This document shows, piece after piece, positions 36,067 to 44,634 of a stretch of 64,000 nucleotides of DNA; the stretch's first letter is position 1; each line of letters starts with the position of its first letter. The notes under the pieces were generated by a model. It did no database searches. It was not told the origin of the DNA and worked only from the letters and a program-made list of their open reading frames with translations. This DNA is from Bacillota bacterium. GTDB taxonomy: Bacteria; Bacillota; Clostridia; Acetivibrionales; DSM-1351. The stretch spans positions 62,001 to 126,000 of the forward strand of contig JAEYHZ010000008.1 in the NCBI GenBank assembly GCA_023409265.1. Reading direction: 5' to 3'. The translations under genes and the position numbers were made by a program.

Positions 36067-36436
36067 TTATATATTTATTCTTTCATCAATTCTTCTGTGA
36101 AAGCTATAGGTATAACTATTAAAATACTTACCCCAAAATCTCATTGTGTTGGGATTAATAGTCTCGCAATCAACACATAAAAATTTGACTCCGTTATTCT
36201 TTACTTTATCTAATGCAAATGCTAAAAGGCTTTGAAATACATTCTTCTAGTTTTCCATTTTCAAGTGCTACTGCTCCATATCTGCTTTTAAACGTATCAG
36301 TAAGGCTATGTGTAAGTTCATCTTTAAAGTCTTTTTCGTATAAACTTTTTACATGCTTTCTTTCCATGTCATAATCAGCTTGTGCAAGCTTAACAGCATC
36401 TTCTACATACTTTTCATTTAATTTCTCAAACACCAT
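36067..36436 (-). pseudogene. GNAT acetyltransferase gene with an internal deletion and frameshift
   Basis: The start (36436) gives about 65 residues of a GNAT N-terminus ending AVALENGKLE, then the frame fails. In a second frame, downstream codons read FQSLLAFALDKVKNNG and go on through FLCVDCETINPNTMRFWG to RRIDERINI and a stop at 36067. The N- and C-terminal parts belong to one acetyltransferase family; the middle (the acetyl-CoA motif A region) is missing. Clearly broken. Confidence 0.75.
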
Positions 36437-36481
36437 GAATATGCACCCCTTTTTGGTTTTTAGACCACCTTTTAATAATAA

Positions 36482-37534
36482 TTATTTATATTTGTTTATG
36501 AGGCTTAATAATTTCTGCCATTCCTTCTTATCTTCAAAAGCTTTGAATGCATCTATATTTGGTAGGTAATCGACAAACCACATCTGTCCCGTTTCAATTA
36601 ACTTCATAATGTTATCTATAGCCTCCTCCATTTTTGATGCCTTTGCCCAACACTCTGCCGACAGCCAGAAGTAATTGGGCTGTATTTTATTCATTTCAGC
36701 ATAATATTTCGCCCACTCACTCCATTGCTCTTTACTTAAGTCAGTATCGTTTTCAATTGGTGGAAAAGGGGTAAAGGAACTATACTTTTTTACCAATTTA
36801 AACCCCACCTTCTCAGCAGTCTTTATTGAACCAATATTGGTATCAACACAATGCCAGCCTATTTTATTAATTCCTTTGGAAATACAGGAACTAACGGCAG
36901 CGGCCGTTGCAATGGAGCCTAATCCTCTCTTTTGGTATTCCTTCTCCGTTTTTACTCCGATTTCTATTCTTTTATCTACAATACAGTCTACCAAACTCAT
37001 ACTTACAATCTTTTTATCAGTTCTTACATATGCTCCGAGGCAATAGTCCTTATATGTACTAATGTTCTCAAATTTAATCCAGTCCCTGATTTTATCACTA
37101 TTTTCAAAAACTATATTGTTCAGATTACCAACGTTTACATATTCTAAAGTATATTGATAATCCAGGTTTCTGATAAAATCAACAAATTTAAGCTCGTCTA
37201 ATTCATAATATCTTCTTACATATTTTCTCAAAGCTATGTTTTTATGGATTTCATATATACCGTTGTCCCACCCTTCGTCATCGCATGTTACCTGGTCAAA
37301 GAAACCAAGCTTTTCCTTTATGCCCATATTAAAAAGCTTATTATCTGCCTTACCGGCAACTATATTACACTCTGTTGTTATTATTAGAGTAGATAAAGGT
37401 TTTTCTGCATTATCAACATAAATTTCTCCTGGAGAAGTACCATTAATTACGGCTTTTATAGACAATTCATGGCTACTATTCTTAATTAACCCTTCTACCT
37501 TATAAAAATCGCTTTTCTGTAATTGATAAATCAT
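36482..37534 (-). CDS. GNAT family N-acetyltransferase
   Basis: A 350-residue protein with a poorly conserved N-terminal half and a GNAT domain near 170-265. The acetyl-CoA motif A is EKEYQKRGLGSIATAAAV (Q/RxxGxG/A), followed by NIGSIKTAEKVGFKL, the typical motif B. The C-terminal 80 residues are helical and may be a tetratricopeptide-like or substrate domain. It ends one base before the RsgA-like gene stop codon region begins at 37536, i.e. the rsgA stop and this start are adjacent, so the two are probably cotranscribed. The substrate is unknown. Confidence 0.8.
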   Translation of the reverse strand: MIYQLQKSDFYKVEGLIKNSSHELSIKAVINGTSPGEIYVDNAEKPLSTLIITTECNIVAGKADNKLFNMGIKEKLGFFDQVTCDDEGWDNGIYEIHKNIALRKYVRRYYELDELKFVDFIRNLDYQYTLEYVNVGNLNNIVFENSDKIRDWIKFENISTYKDYCLGAYVRTDKKIVSMSLVDCIVDKRIEIGVKTEKEYQKRGLGSIATAAAVSSCISKGINKIGWHCVDTNIGSIKTAEKVGFKLVKKYSSFTPFPPIENDTDLSKEQWSEWAKYYAEMNKIQPNYFWLSAECWAKASKMEEAIDNIMKLIETGQMWFVDYLPNIDAFKAFEDKKEWQKLLSLINKYK

Positions 37535-37535
37535 A

Positions 37536-38627
37536 TTATTTATCCCCCTTTAGTTTTATTTTTGCAAATAGCTTCTCTTTTTTACTTAGATATTGCTCAC
37601 TTTGCTTTAATCTTCGGTTTAATCGCTGAAGTTCAAGATATAATTTATTATAACTATCCAGCCTTTTGGGATCTAAAATTCCATCAGCCAAGGCTTGTTT
37701 AACTGCACACCCTGGTTCTGCATTATGCTTACAGTCTCTATATTTGCAAGAGTGTATAATACTCGTCACATCCTCAAAACTTTCTTCAATTGCATCCTCA
37801 TTACACCAGAGCTGTAGTTCTCTTAAACCTGGGGTATCAATAATCATACATCCTGATTCATGGACAATAAGCTGGCTGCTTGTTGTTGTATGTCTCCCTT
37901 TACCAGTTGAACGGCTTGTTTCACTTGTCTTTTGCTGTGCCTTTCCAAGCAAATGATTAGTTATTGTTGACTTGCCAACACCCGAAGAACCAAGGAATAC
38001 TACTGTTTTCCCCGGTTGTAAATATTGATTGAAAGCGTCCATTCCGATATTATTTATAGCACTTACAGAGTGTATTGAAATGCCGGAAGCAACATTCTGT
38101 ACTTTATCTCTGTAATCATCAAGGCAATCACAACAATCTGACTTATTTAATATAATTACAGGTCTTGCCCCACTATTATGTGCAAGTGTAAGGAACCTTT
38201 CAACTCTCTGTACATTAAAATTATCATCAAGTCCAATTACTATAAACACTATGTCAACATTTGATACTATTACTTGCTCTTCAGTAACTCCGCCTGTAAT
38301 TACCCCATTTCTAATTTTTCTTCCACCTGAAATTGGAAGTTTTCTTACAAAACTCGTCTTTCTGGGTAAAACACCATAAATAATTGCTTGTATTTCATCA
38401 TCGGTAATTTTAATGGCAACCCAATCTCCAACTACAGGTAATTGATTTTTCTTTGACGCTGAATAACATATTCTTCCTGACAACCTTGCGTTTATTGTTC
38501 CATTCTCATAAAACAAAGAATAGTTATTTCTATGTTGTGATACTACTCTTGCAGGAATATAATCATTATTAAATTCCATAAAATGGCTTTCATAATCACT
38601 ATCCCATCCTAAATCTATTAGTTTCAT
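37536..38627 (-). CDS. rsgA: RsgA-type circularly permuted ribosome-assembly GTPase
   Basis: A 363-residue GTPase. An OB-fold (about 25-100) is followed by the permuted G motifs: NKSD (G4, about 160), GSSGVGKSTI (G1, about 213), STGKGRHTTT (G2) and DTPGLREL (G3), then the RsgA zinc knuckle CKYRDCKHNAEPGC (about 293-306). RsgA releases late factors from the 30S subunit. Canonical rsgA usually sits beside prkC and rpe; here it stands alone with a GNAT gene, preceded by a leader peptide and two terminators. It may therefore be a second, inducible copy. GGAGG lies 5 bases before the ATG. Confidence 0.88.
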   Translation of the reverse strand: MKLIDLGWDSDYESHFMEFNNDYIPARVVSQHRNNYSLFYENGTINARLSGRICYSASKKNQLPVVGDWVAIKITDDEIQAIIYGVLPRKTSFVRKLPISGGRKIRNGVITGGVTEEQVIVSNVDIVFIVIGLDDNFNVQRVERFLTLAHNSGARPVIILNKSDCCDCLDDYRDKVQNVASGISIHSVSAINNIGMDAFNQYLQPGKTVVFLGSSGVGKSTITNHLLGKAQQKTSETSRSTGKGRHTTTSSQLIVHESGCMIIDTPGLRELQLWCNEDAIEESFEDVTSIIHSCKYRDCKHNAEPGCAVKQALADGILDPKRLDSYNKLYLELQRLNRRLKQSEQYLSKKEKLFAKIKLKGDK

Positions 38628-38655
38628 ACAGTCCTCCTAAACTAAAAAAGTACAT

Positions 38656-38685
38656 AAAAAACCCACAGAAATAACCTCCTGTGGG
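38656..38685 (-). terminator. Second attenuator hairpin upstream of rsgA
   Basis: CCCACAG and CTGTGGG pair around an 10-base loop, followed on the minus strand by TTTTTT. It lies about 20 bases before the rsgA ribosome site. Confidence 0.75.
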
Positions 38686-38703
38686 ATGTTAAATTTAGAC
38701 ATA

Positions 38704-38729
38704 AAAAAAGCACGATAACCGTACCATGC
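38704..38729 (-). terminator. First attenuator hairpin upstream of rsgA
   Basis: GCATGGTA and TATCGTGC pair (8 bp, with G-T pairs) around the loop CGGT, followed by seven T residues on the minus strand. Confidence 0.75.
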
Positions 38730-38852
38730 CATTAACATATGTCTTATTAAAATATCAGGCTGAGGGGTTAATTTAAGGTTGACAAAAGGCATAACTAATA
38801 AAACAAAAACACTGAAGCTTTGTTTGATAAATGCCATTTGTCCGATATTAAG

Positions 38853-38894
38853 TTATAGAAAATCACCTCTGTTATTTTTATTACCTATACCCAT
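38853..38894 (-). CDS. Leader peptide of the rsgA attenuator
   Basis: A 13-residue frame, MGIGNKNNRGDFL, with a strong ribosome site (AAAGGAGAGG) seven bases before the ATG. It lies between the promoter at 38942-38970 and the two terminators. This is the layout of ribosome-controlled attenuators found ahead of antibiotic-resistance genes that protect or modify ribosomes. Too short for a standard gene call. Confidence 0.6.
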   Translation of the reverse strand: MGIGNKNNRGDFL

Positions 38895-38941
38895 GTTTTT
38901 TACCTCTCCTTTCACCTGTTAAATATTAATACCATATTTTC

Positions 38942-38970
38942 ATTATATTGGTTAAGAGTTACATAGTCAA
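38942..38970 (-). promoter_or_regulatory. Promoter of the rsgA leader transcript
   Basis: On the minus strand TTGACT (38970-38965), 17 bases, TATAAT (38947-38942): a near-perfect vegetative promoter, about 50 bases before the leader peptide start. Confidence 0.8.
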
Positions 38971-39084
38971 TACAATTACTTTGTCATTCCCTTAACACCA
39001 TTGAACCCTGATCCGGTGATTAAAGGACTTCGTTCAAACACGCCTTGTCTATGATGAGATCTAATAGATTTATTGCCGACCATT

Positions 39085-39155
39085 CGTATAAGCAGAAACA
39101 CCTGCTGATTAAGCGGGTGTTTCTGCTGTTTAAGTGAGTAAGTCTATAAGTCCGG
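39085..39155 (-). repeat. Copy of the rnpB 3' end
   Basis: CGTATAAGCAGAAA (14 bases) and TGAGTAAGTCTATAAG (16 bases) occur here in the same order and orientation as at the 3' end of rnpB (47906-47973). Between them the terminator hairpin is a different one, shared with 35948-35980. The rest of this 270-base gap holds no gene that I can support. Confidence 0.75.
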
Positions 39156-39249
39156 TCAATTGCAGAGAACCCGCATATTATACTTGTTGTGGCTACTAAC
39201 CAACTTATTATTGTCATAATACAAGGAGGTAATGTATGAACTTAGATTA

Positions 39250-39804
39250 CTACTTCTGGAAGCGCTCCCCACACCTTTTCATGAAAAGCATTATTAGAGT
39301 CGTTATTACTATCGAAAATATATACATAAAAATAATATATGCCAATGCCAGTACAGGAATAAATATCAAAACAAACGCAAAAATTACAGCAAATTGCAAT
39401 AAAAGGAACTGCCTCCACATTGAATCCGCTTCTGTATATATATCCATTTGTACTTCGTTTTTAGCCATTTCTTTTATTCCCATAAACAAATTATATACAA
39501 CCAGTAACTTCAACACCAGTGCTGCAATTGCTATAGGTATGGAAAATAAACCGAGTGATCCTAACTGGATACCGCTTCCTTGACCAGATTTCTGATATAT
39601 TGAAAAAAGTGATAGGACTATCATAGGAATATTGAAGTTTCTGGCTTTAATAAAATATAAACTTTTTTCTGCCAGTATGCTGAAACCAACAGCAAATAAT
39701 ATATACCCTGCAATATTGGGTAATATATCAAACCCGTTAATTCTAAAATCAATCAATATAAACAGGAACCCCCAGTATAATTTTCGAAATCCACTTTCAT
39801 TCAC
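39250..39804 (-). CDS. Small integral membrane protein, unknown function
   Basis: A 184-residue protein with about five hydrophobic helices (about 8-24, 30-48, 57-70, 85-110 and 133-168). It begins MNESGFRKLYWGFLFILIDFR and ends in a charged tail RCGERFQK. No transporter or enzyme motif is visible. It resembles the anonymous clostridial membrane proteins often found in accessory regions. A GGAGG-like site lies upstream of the ATG. It is followed by the rnpB-like block and sits next to the GNAT gene at 39.85 kb. I cannot name the family. Confidence 0.7.
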   Translation of the reverse strand: MNESGFRKLYWGFLFILIDFRINGFDILPNIAGYILFAVGFSILAEKSLYFIKARNFNIPMIVLSLFSIYQKSGQGSGIQLGSLGLFSIPIAIAALVLKLLVVYNLFMGIKEMAKNEVQMDIYTEADSMWRQFLLLQFAVIFAFVLIFIPVLALAYIIFMYIFSIVITTLIMLFMKRCGERFQK

Positions 39805-39845
39805 AAAAATATCCTCCTAATTTTCACTTGCCCCATGAATATCAT

Positions 39846-40318
39846 TTATTCAGTATATTCTATAAACTTATCCATGTGATTAAGGAGTTTTACGTACTCA
39901 CCGTACTCATCTTCCCCTTCAAAAATCACATTTGTGAAACCTTTTTTCTCATATAGATGCCGTGCATTTAAATTATTAGTATCAACGCCGAGAGATATCT
40001 CCTCATATCCGAGTCCTTTTGCATAATCAATCAAATAATCGATAATAATGCTGCCAATTCCACGGTTTCGGTTTTCAAATTTGACAATCATACGAGAAAT
40101 ATATATTCGTTTATTTGGAATTGTATAATCCGGGTCATCGTTCATGATAACCAGAGAACCCTCACCTATATACTCATCATTTTCGGTATAAACGAAAGTA
40201 ATTCTGTTCCCACTTACCAATTCATCATACCACTTTTTTGTCCTATGGGGGTTATTCGCCATATTCCATATGCTTGCACATTTATAATAGTCCTTGGGTT
40301 CTAACTTTATGATTTTGT
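39846..40318 (-). CDS. GNAT acetyltransferase with a probable N-terminal frameshift
   Basis: The clean frame starts at an ATG at 40262 and gives 138 residues, including motif A NRGIGSIIIDYLI and LYEKKGFTNVIFEG. The same frame stays coding-like further upstream (KIIKLEPKDYYKCASIWN, up to about 40318), matching the usual GNAT N-terminus, but it contains no start codon. The ATG at 40338, with AGGGGAGGGG in front, is one base out of phase. A one-base slip within the first ten codons would repair the gene. Either a sequencing error, a true pseudogene, or a shortened protein from 40262. Confidence 0.7.
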
Positions 40319-40352
40319 AATTTGTATTGATATAACATCCCCTCCCCTATCA

Positions 40353-40491
40353 TCAGAGAACTAACCCTTGTCTTTTGTTTAATCTCCAAATCAACTTCAG
40401 ATCCAAATCATATTTTTCCTTTTCTGTATAAGAAAATGAATCGAAATAGCGTTCCTTCAATACTCTTCCAGTATTTATGATAAATGCTTTT
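40353..40491 (-). pseudogene. Short coding remnant
   Basis: A 46-codon frame with no start reads KAFIINTGRVLKERYFD and later EKEKYDLDLKLIW before a stop. Composition is protein-like, but the family is not recognised. It fills part of the 320-base gap between two GNAT genes. Low confidence. Confidence 0.3.
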
Positions 40492-40585
40492 CATTTTATT
40501 CCCCCATACATTCGGAAGTTCTGGATATACTACAATAATTTTTAATACAAGCCATAAATACTCGGATTTTTACTGAGATCATCAT

Positions 40586-41326
40586 TTACTTATCCAACTT
40601 CCTGTACCAATATTTATACGCTTCTTTAAATCCTATTCCGTCATATAGTTTCTCGGCAGGAGTGTTACCAACAGCAACCTGCAAATAAGCAGTTTTAATA
40701 TTCTTTTTTAATGCCGTCCCAAGAATTCCATTCAAAATGTCCTTAGCATACCCGTTTCCTCTAAAGCCTTTATCAACTACAATGTCAAAAATACCAATAT
40801 AATCCCTTTCAACTGCACCGTATCCACATCCTACTACTTTGCCTTCAACTCGTTTTGATACACAGATGACTGCTCCCAGAATATTATCCAAAATTCTCTT
40901 TGCAGTTAACTGAGTTGTTTCATCTATAATATTTGAGCAGCAGAAGAACCCCTCAAGCCATTCATTGCTGAATTGTGCTTCAACAATTACGCTTTGAGCT
41001 TCATACGGAACATATTGACCTAAATCTAATACTCTCAAAGCAGTCTCATTCTCCTTAACATATCCTCGCTTTTCCAACCTGGCATCAATTCCTTCTGGAG
41101 TGCTCATAGTAGTTATTTTGAATCGAGTGGGCAGATTATATAATTCATATTCTCTTTCACAGAAATCGATTTTTTCATCTAAAGGAATTGTAGATTCGTA
41201 AATAGGACTCACAGAATTTGCCCTTCTGGTATAACCATCTGCAAATCTCAAGACCCATCCATCGTATAGTTCTGTTTGCAGTGATGGCCATGCATTCATA
41301 GATAATTCTTCAATTTTTCTTATCAA
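40586..41326 (-). CDS. GNAT family N-acetyltransferase
   Basis: A 246-residue protein. The N-terminal half begins with a segment typical of a clostridial two-part GNAT family (MNAWPSLQTELYDGWVLRFADGYTRRANS, about 9-37, here only described: WP, DGW, RRANSV). The C-terminal GNAT domain has DIVVDKGFRGNGYAKDI (motif A, about 185) and NTPAEKLYDGIGF (motif B). The start is TTG at 41326 with GGATGGG ahead. Similar proteins are often annotated as acetyltransferases beside resistance genes. Substrate unknown. Confidence 0.85.
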   Translation of the reverse strand: MIRKIEELSMNAWPSLQTELYDGWVLRFADGYTRRANSVSPIYESTIPLDEKIDFCEREYELYNLPTRFKITTMSTPEGIDARLEKRGYVKENETALRVLDLGQYVPYEAQSVIVEAQFSNEWLEGFFCCSNIIDETTQLTAKRILDNILGAVICVSKRVEGKVVGCGYGAVERDYIGIFDIVVDKGFRGNGYAKDILNGILGTALKKNIKTAYLQVAVGNTPAEKLYDGIGFKEAYKYWYRKLDK

Positions 41327-41374
41327 TCAATCCCATCCTTTCTTTCTTGCGAGTACTGATAAAACCAGTTATAT

Positions 41375-41523
41375 TTATAGTGAAAAAACATTCTTAATCA
41401 TTTGTGCTACTCCTTCAGGTGAAACATTGGTATTATTTATTCATAAACAATTCTTTCAGACAGTTCCTGTCCAACCGTCATTTTGCCATCGGCATGTGGC
41501 CCGAATATTACACTAAATTTCAT
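41375..41523 (-). pseudogene. Decayed P-loop kinase gene
   Basis: The start (41523) reads MKFSVIFGPHADGKMTVGQE, a variant P-loop (GPHADGKMTVG) typical of a shikimate-kinase-like family, then stops after 28 codons. Just after, in another frame, NTNVSPEGVAQMIKNVFSL ends in a stop at 41375, matching the usual C-terminus of the same family. The central part is deleted. Confidence 0.65.
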
Positions 41524-41528
41524 ACGTT

Positions 41529-42062
41529 TTACCTTGAAAAATACTCTGCTCCGGTTATTGAATAGCAGACATCATCATGAATTGTCCCATCATAGATTTT
41601 ACTGGCTGATCGCAGTGTTCCTTCATATTTAAATCCGCATTTCTCAATTACTCTTTTCGAGCGAGTATTGAAAGGATAATGATAACAAGAAACAATATCG
41701 TATTTTTCTTCTTCGAACAAATATCTTATTACTTCTTTAACCGCCTCGCTCATTAGCCCTTTACCCCAATAATCTTCAGAAAGGACATAACCTATCATCT
41801 TTGCACTTATTCCCTTTCTTTTTTCATCATTGTGAGCACCTACAGAACCAATCACCATATTATTTTCTTTATATTCAATAGCCCATACTTCATCCTTTTC
41901 AATAAATGATTGCAATATTTTTAGTGATGCATCCTTATCCTTATGCGGCTCCCAGCCTGCATTCGGACCTACATTAGGATTTTTTGCATATCCATAAAAA
42001 TCATTTAGGTCATCCACTTTCCATGGTCTCAAAATCATTCTTTCAGTTTGTAAAACTTTCAT
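41529..42062 (-). CDS. GNAT acetyltransferase, RimJ/RimL type
   Basis: A 177-residue protein beginning LQTERMILRPWKVDDL, the hallmark of the RimJ/RimL/ribosomal-alanine acetyltransferase group. Motif A is YVLSEDYWGKGLMSEAVKEV and motif B NTRSKRVIEKCGFKYEG. These enzymes acetylate protein N-termini, but accessory copies often act on small molecules or antibiotics. It is complete and lies in the run of GNAT genes. A GTAGGTG site lies before the ATG. Confidence 0.88.
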   Translation of the reverse strand: MKVLQTERMILRPWKVDDLNDFYGYAKNPNVGPNAGWEPHKDKDASLKILQSFIEKDEVWAIEYKENNMVIGSVGAHNDEKRKGISAKMIGYVLSEDYWGKGLMSEAVKEVIRYLFEEEKYDIVSCYHYPFNTRSKRVIEKCGFKYEGTLRSASKIYDGTIHDDVCYSITGAEYFSR

Positions 42063-42088
42063 AACACACCTACCCCTTCCCGCATAGA

Positions 42089-42598
42089 CTATGACCCTAA
42101 ATTATATCTCGCCATCAGGTATTCATCTGCATACTTTCCATTCCGTATTGCAGCAAACTTTTTAGTTCCTTCTATCTGGAATCCTAAAGACTTATAAAGT
42201 TTTACTGCACCTTCATTTTCAATAAACGCAGTCAATTCAAGCCTTACAAGCATAAGCCAATTATCAGCAAGGTCTATGATCTTCTTTAAAAGGACAGTTC
42301 CAATCCCTTTACCTTGATAATCAACATGTACCATAATACCTACACTTGCAGAATGCCTTAATCTTGAGTTTCTATTGACGTGCAGCCCAACAAGTCCAAT
42401 CACCTTTTTAACTTCAATTTCATTAACTTCAGCAACAAGCAGATGCTCATATTCAGAAAGTCCTTTAATGAAGTCCTCTGACCGTGTAACCCTCTCACTG
42501 AATATCCCCAGCGTATTTTCTCTGATTCCATCCATTCTCCTCATTTCATTGATGGATGCTGCATCTTCAAGTTTTACTGGCCTAATAATGAAATCCAT
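42089..42598 (-). CDS. GNAT family N-acetyltransferase (PhnO/YhhY-like)
   Basis: A 169-residue GNAT: FIIRPVKLEDAASINEMRR at the N-terminus, motif A VHVDYQGKGIGTVLLKKI (about 90), motif B IENEGAVKLYKSLGFQIEG (about 125). The ATG at 42607 lacks spacing; GAGGTG lies 6 bases before the ATG at 42598. A leader with a strong terminator hairpin lies 150-200 bases upstream, so attenuation is possible. Close to YhhY-like amino-acid acetyltransferases in layout. Confidence 0.85.
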   Translation of the reverse strand: MDFIIRPVKLEDAASINEMRRMDGIRENTLGIFSERVTRSEDFIKGLSEYEHLLVAEVNEIEVKKVIGLVGLHVNRNSRLRHSASVGIMVHVDYQGKGIGTVLLKKIIDLADNWLMLVRLELTAFIENEGAVKLYKSLGFQIEGTKKFAAIRNGKYADEYLMARYNLGS

Positions 42599-42608
42599 GA
42601 AAAACACC

Positions 42609-42815
42609 TCATTTCAGTTCCTTATTTATATTACTTTGCCGTTCTTCCAACCGTCGACAGACATTAACCAATGTCAAGTCCATCCCGATTGGAATCCATT
42701 CTCCTATAGTGAATCCGTCAGTCATATAATCGCTTATCCAGCTAAATAGAAAAAACCCCGCAGAATCACTCGTTAGAGTGACTCCGAAGGGTTTATCTCC
42801 ATTCGTGTAGGACTT
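42609..42815 (-). other. Protein-like open frame without a good start, upstream of the 42.1 kb GNAT gene
   Basis: A 68-codon frame in the leader has protein-like composition (TDGFTIGEWIPIGMDLTL) and stops 8 bases before the GNAT start. It has no ribosome site and overlaps the terminator hairpin. It could be a gene remnant or chance. Confidence 0.3.
42752..42795 (-). terminator. Terminator hairpin in the leader of the 42.1 kb GNAT gene
   Basis: AAACCC..GGGTTT with inner GAGTCACTC/GAGTGATTC-type pairing, followed on the minus strand by TTTTTT. A promoter (TTGACA, 17 bases, AATAAT, reading from about 42900 leftward) lies some 100 bases upstream. Between them are two small hairpins (TGCTT/AAGCA and GGGAC/GTCC), giving an attenuator-like leader. 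Confidence 0.6.
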
Positions 42816-43035
42816 TTATTGTCCCTATGCTGCTTACAAATCAGTGCTCAAGCATACTCACTTTTCAGGTATTATTACATATATTTTCCATATTGTCAAT
42901 ATGGATTACCTGATAATTTTCCTTACCAGAAACTGGAATTCAGCAGGTATTAATTATATAAAGCAAAAAACATCGGGAATATTTATTACAAACTGATATA
43001 ATGAAATCAAGTCTTGGAGGTGGAAAAATAATACC

Positions 43036-43374
43036 ATGGATTATTTGATGAAGGTACAGGAATCATTGAAATACATAGAGGAAAATCTCACAAACAGCAT
43101 CTCACTTGACAATCTGGCAAAGCAGGCTTATTTTTCAACATATTACTTCCACAGGCTTTTCCAATCCATTGTAGGAGAGCCTGTAATGGAATATGTCAGA
43201 AGGAAACGGCTTCTCCATGCTGCTGAGGATTTGCTCTATTGCGATTACTTGTCCAGAGTGCTGTTGTTCTCCAAATTTATGTTTTTAACTCTCTTTGGTA
43301 TGATATATTACTTCTCTATCCAACTTATTGGTAATTTTATGCTTTACAGTACAAATTCCAATTGGCAGTCATAG
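43036..43374 (+). pseudogene. Truncated AraC family regulator
   Basis: Residues 1-70 are a clear AraC helix-turn-helix start (LKYIEENLTNSISLDNLAKQ, then YFHRLFQSIVGEPVMEYVRRKRL), with GGAGG upstream. At about residue 72 (DLLYC) the similarity ends and the frame continues into hydrophobic sequence unrelated to the family. The second helix-turn-helix and effector domain are missing, so this is a 5' gene fragment. The 140 bases after it hold nothing recognised. Confidence 0.8.
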
Positions 43375-43518
43375 GGCTCTTTATCTGCGAATACCTGATA
43401 GTATCCCTATTTTCCTTTTTCAGAATCAAGACCAATTTGTGCCCTTTTGTCAATAATTTTCACTATCCTTTTTCAGGAGTATTAGGTTTCAACATATCAC
43501 TCGCTCCTGATATATTAG

Positions 43519-44634
43519 TTATTTCAATTTAATCCAATGAATCCGTCTATCTTTTCTGAAGCCTGTTTTTATAGCCAAATTCATAGATTTTTCATTATCT
43601 TCTTCAATATGTACAAATGGTATTTCCCCTTGTTCCAACAGTTTCTTTATCATTGCCACAGTAACAGCAGAACCATACCCCTTCCTCCTGTATTCCTCCA
43701 CTACATTCAGAAAGCCAATAGCCCCGTCATCATGGGTAATCGCCCATGCTACCAACTTTTTATCCCGATAGATGCCAAGCCCAATACCATTACATATCCG
43801 CTCCTGTATGTATTCAATTGATATATAATCTTTATACTTGGAGTTTTCATATATATATGGAGTATCCGCAGCCGAAAGTTTAACAACACTGGACTCAATA
43901 GGAGGTAATGGTGTCTTTTCATCATATACAAGTTTGATACTGGTCAATTGGGACCGTATCTCATTATCCTTTACAATATACGGAAGCATCCAATCCTCCA
44001 ACACTGCAAAGCATTTATCATCTTCGTCAAGTCCTCGTATGAGCTGCTGAAACTCATCTTCCGATTTACTGCTGATATAAATCCATTTCTCATCACTTCT
44101 GCCCCGAATCAATACAGATTCTCCAGCGGTATCTATGTTACAGACAGGATAGTTCTTAATAAAATTAATCATATTGATATTTCTGGCTCTATCTATTTCA
44201 AGATACTTTAGCGTATATTCCTGTAAATACTCCAATACTTTCCTGTGTAATTGCGGCTGTATATCAGGATAGGTAAGACTCTCCGGCATCTCTTTCATTA
44301 TTCTTACTTCTCCTATTTCACTTTCGGGCAACTGCCCCAATTCCGTTATCCTGGCATAAAACAAACTGCCCAAAGTTATCACCCCATCCTTGGTAACAGA
44401 GTAATCACAGACTGGTTCAATTGTGTAGCTTGTCGCTCCAGTCTCTTCATATAGCTCTCTTGAAGCGGTTATATTAATATCCTCTTTTAATTCCCTGTGT
44501 CCACCTGGTATCTCCCATGTGTACCTTTCTTTATGCCGTACAAATATCCATTTACCTTTATATGATGCGTGGATCACTGCAAAATCAAACCTGGAATTAT
44601 CAATTTCGCCTAATTTATAAACTTTTGTTTCCAT
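43519..44634 (-). CDS. NUDIX hydrolase fused to a GNAT acetyltransferase
   Basis: A 371-residue fusion. The N-terminal NUDIX domain (about 10-140) carries the complete box GGHRELKEDINITASRELYEETGA (Gx5Ex7REUxEExGx; shown as GGH, RELYEE). The C-terminal domain (about 230-371) is GNAT, with EEYRRKGYGSAVTVAMI as motif A and EKSMNLAIKTGFRKD as motif B. The TTG at 44640 is too close to GGGGGAG, so the ATG at 44634 is used. A NUDIX/GNAT pairing suggests joint handling of a nucleotide-linked or nucleoside-type small molecule; the function is not established. Confidence 0.85.
   Translation of the reverse strand: METKVYKLGEIDNSRFDFAVIHASYKGKWIFVRHKERYTWEIPGGHRELKEDINITASRELYEETGATSYTIEPVCDYSVTKDGVITLGSLFYARITELGQLPESEIGEVRIMKEMPESLTYPDIQPQLHRKVLEYLQEYTLKYLEIDRARNINMINFIKNYPVCNIDTAGESVLIRGRSDEKWIYISSKSEDEFQQLIRGLDEDDKCFAVLEDWMLPYIVKDNEIRSQLTSIKLVYDEKTPLPPIESSVVKLSAADTPYIYENSKYKDYISIEYIQERICNGIGLGIYRDKKLVAWAITHDDGAIGFLNVVEEYRRKGYGSAVTVAMIKKLLEQGEIPFVHIEEDNEKSMNLAIKTGFRKDRRIHWIKLK

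Larger units (their letters stand above)
38637..38837 (-). other. Open reading frame spanning the rsgA leader
   Basis: A 66-codon frame (MAFIKQSFSVF...) runs through both attenuator hairpins and stops at the rsgA ribosome site. It has only a distant AGAGGTG, so I doubt it makes a stable protein. Its lack of stops would let translating ribosomes melt the terminators. Confidence 0.35.

Noticed and set aside
39020..39217. 65-codon minus-strand frame in the rnpB-like block
   Set aside because: It overlaps the rnpB 3' copy and has no coding character.
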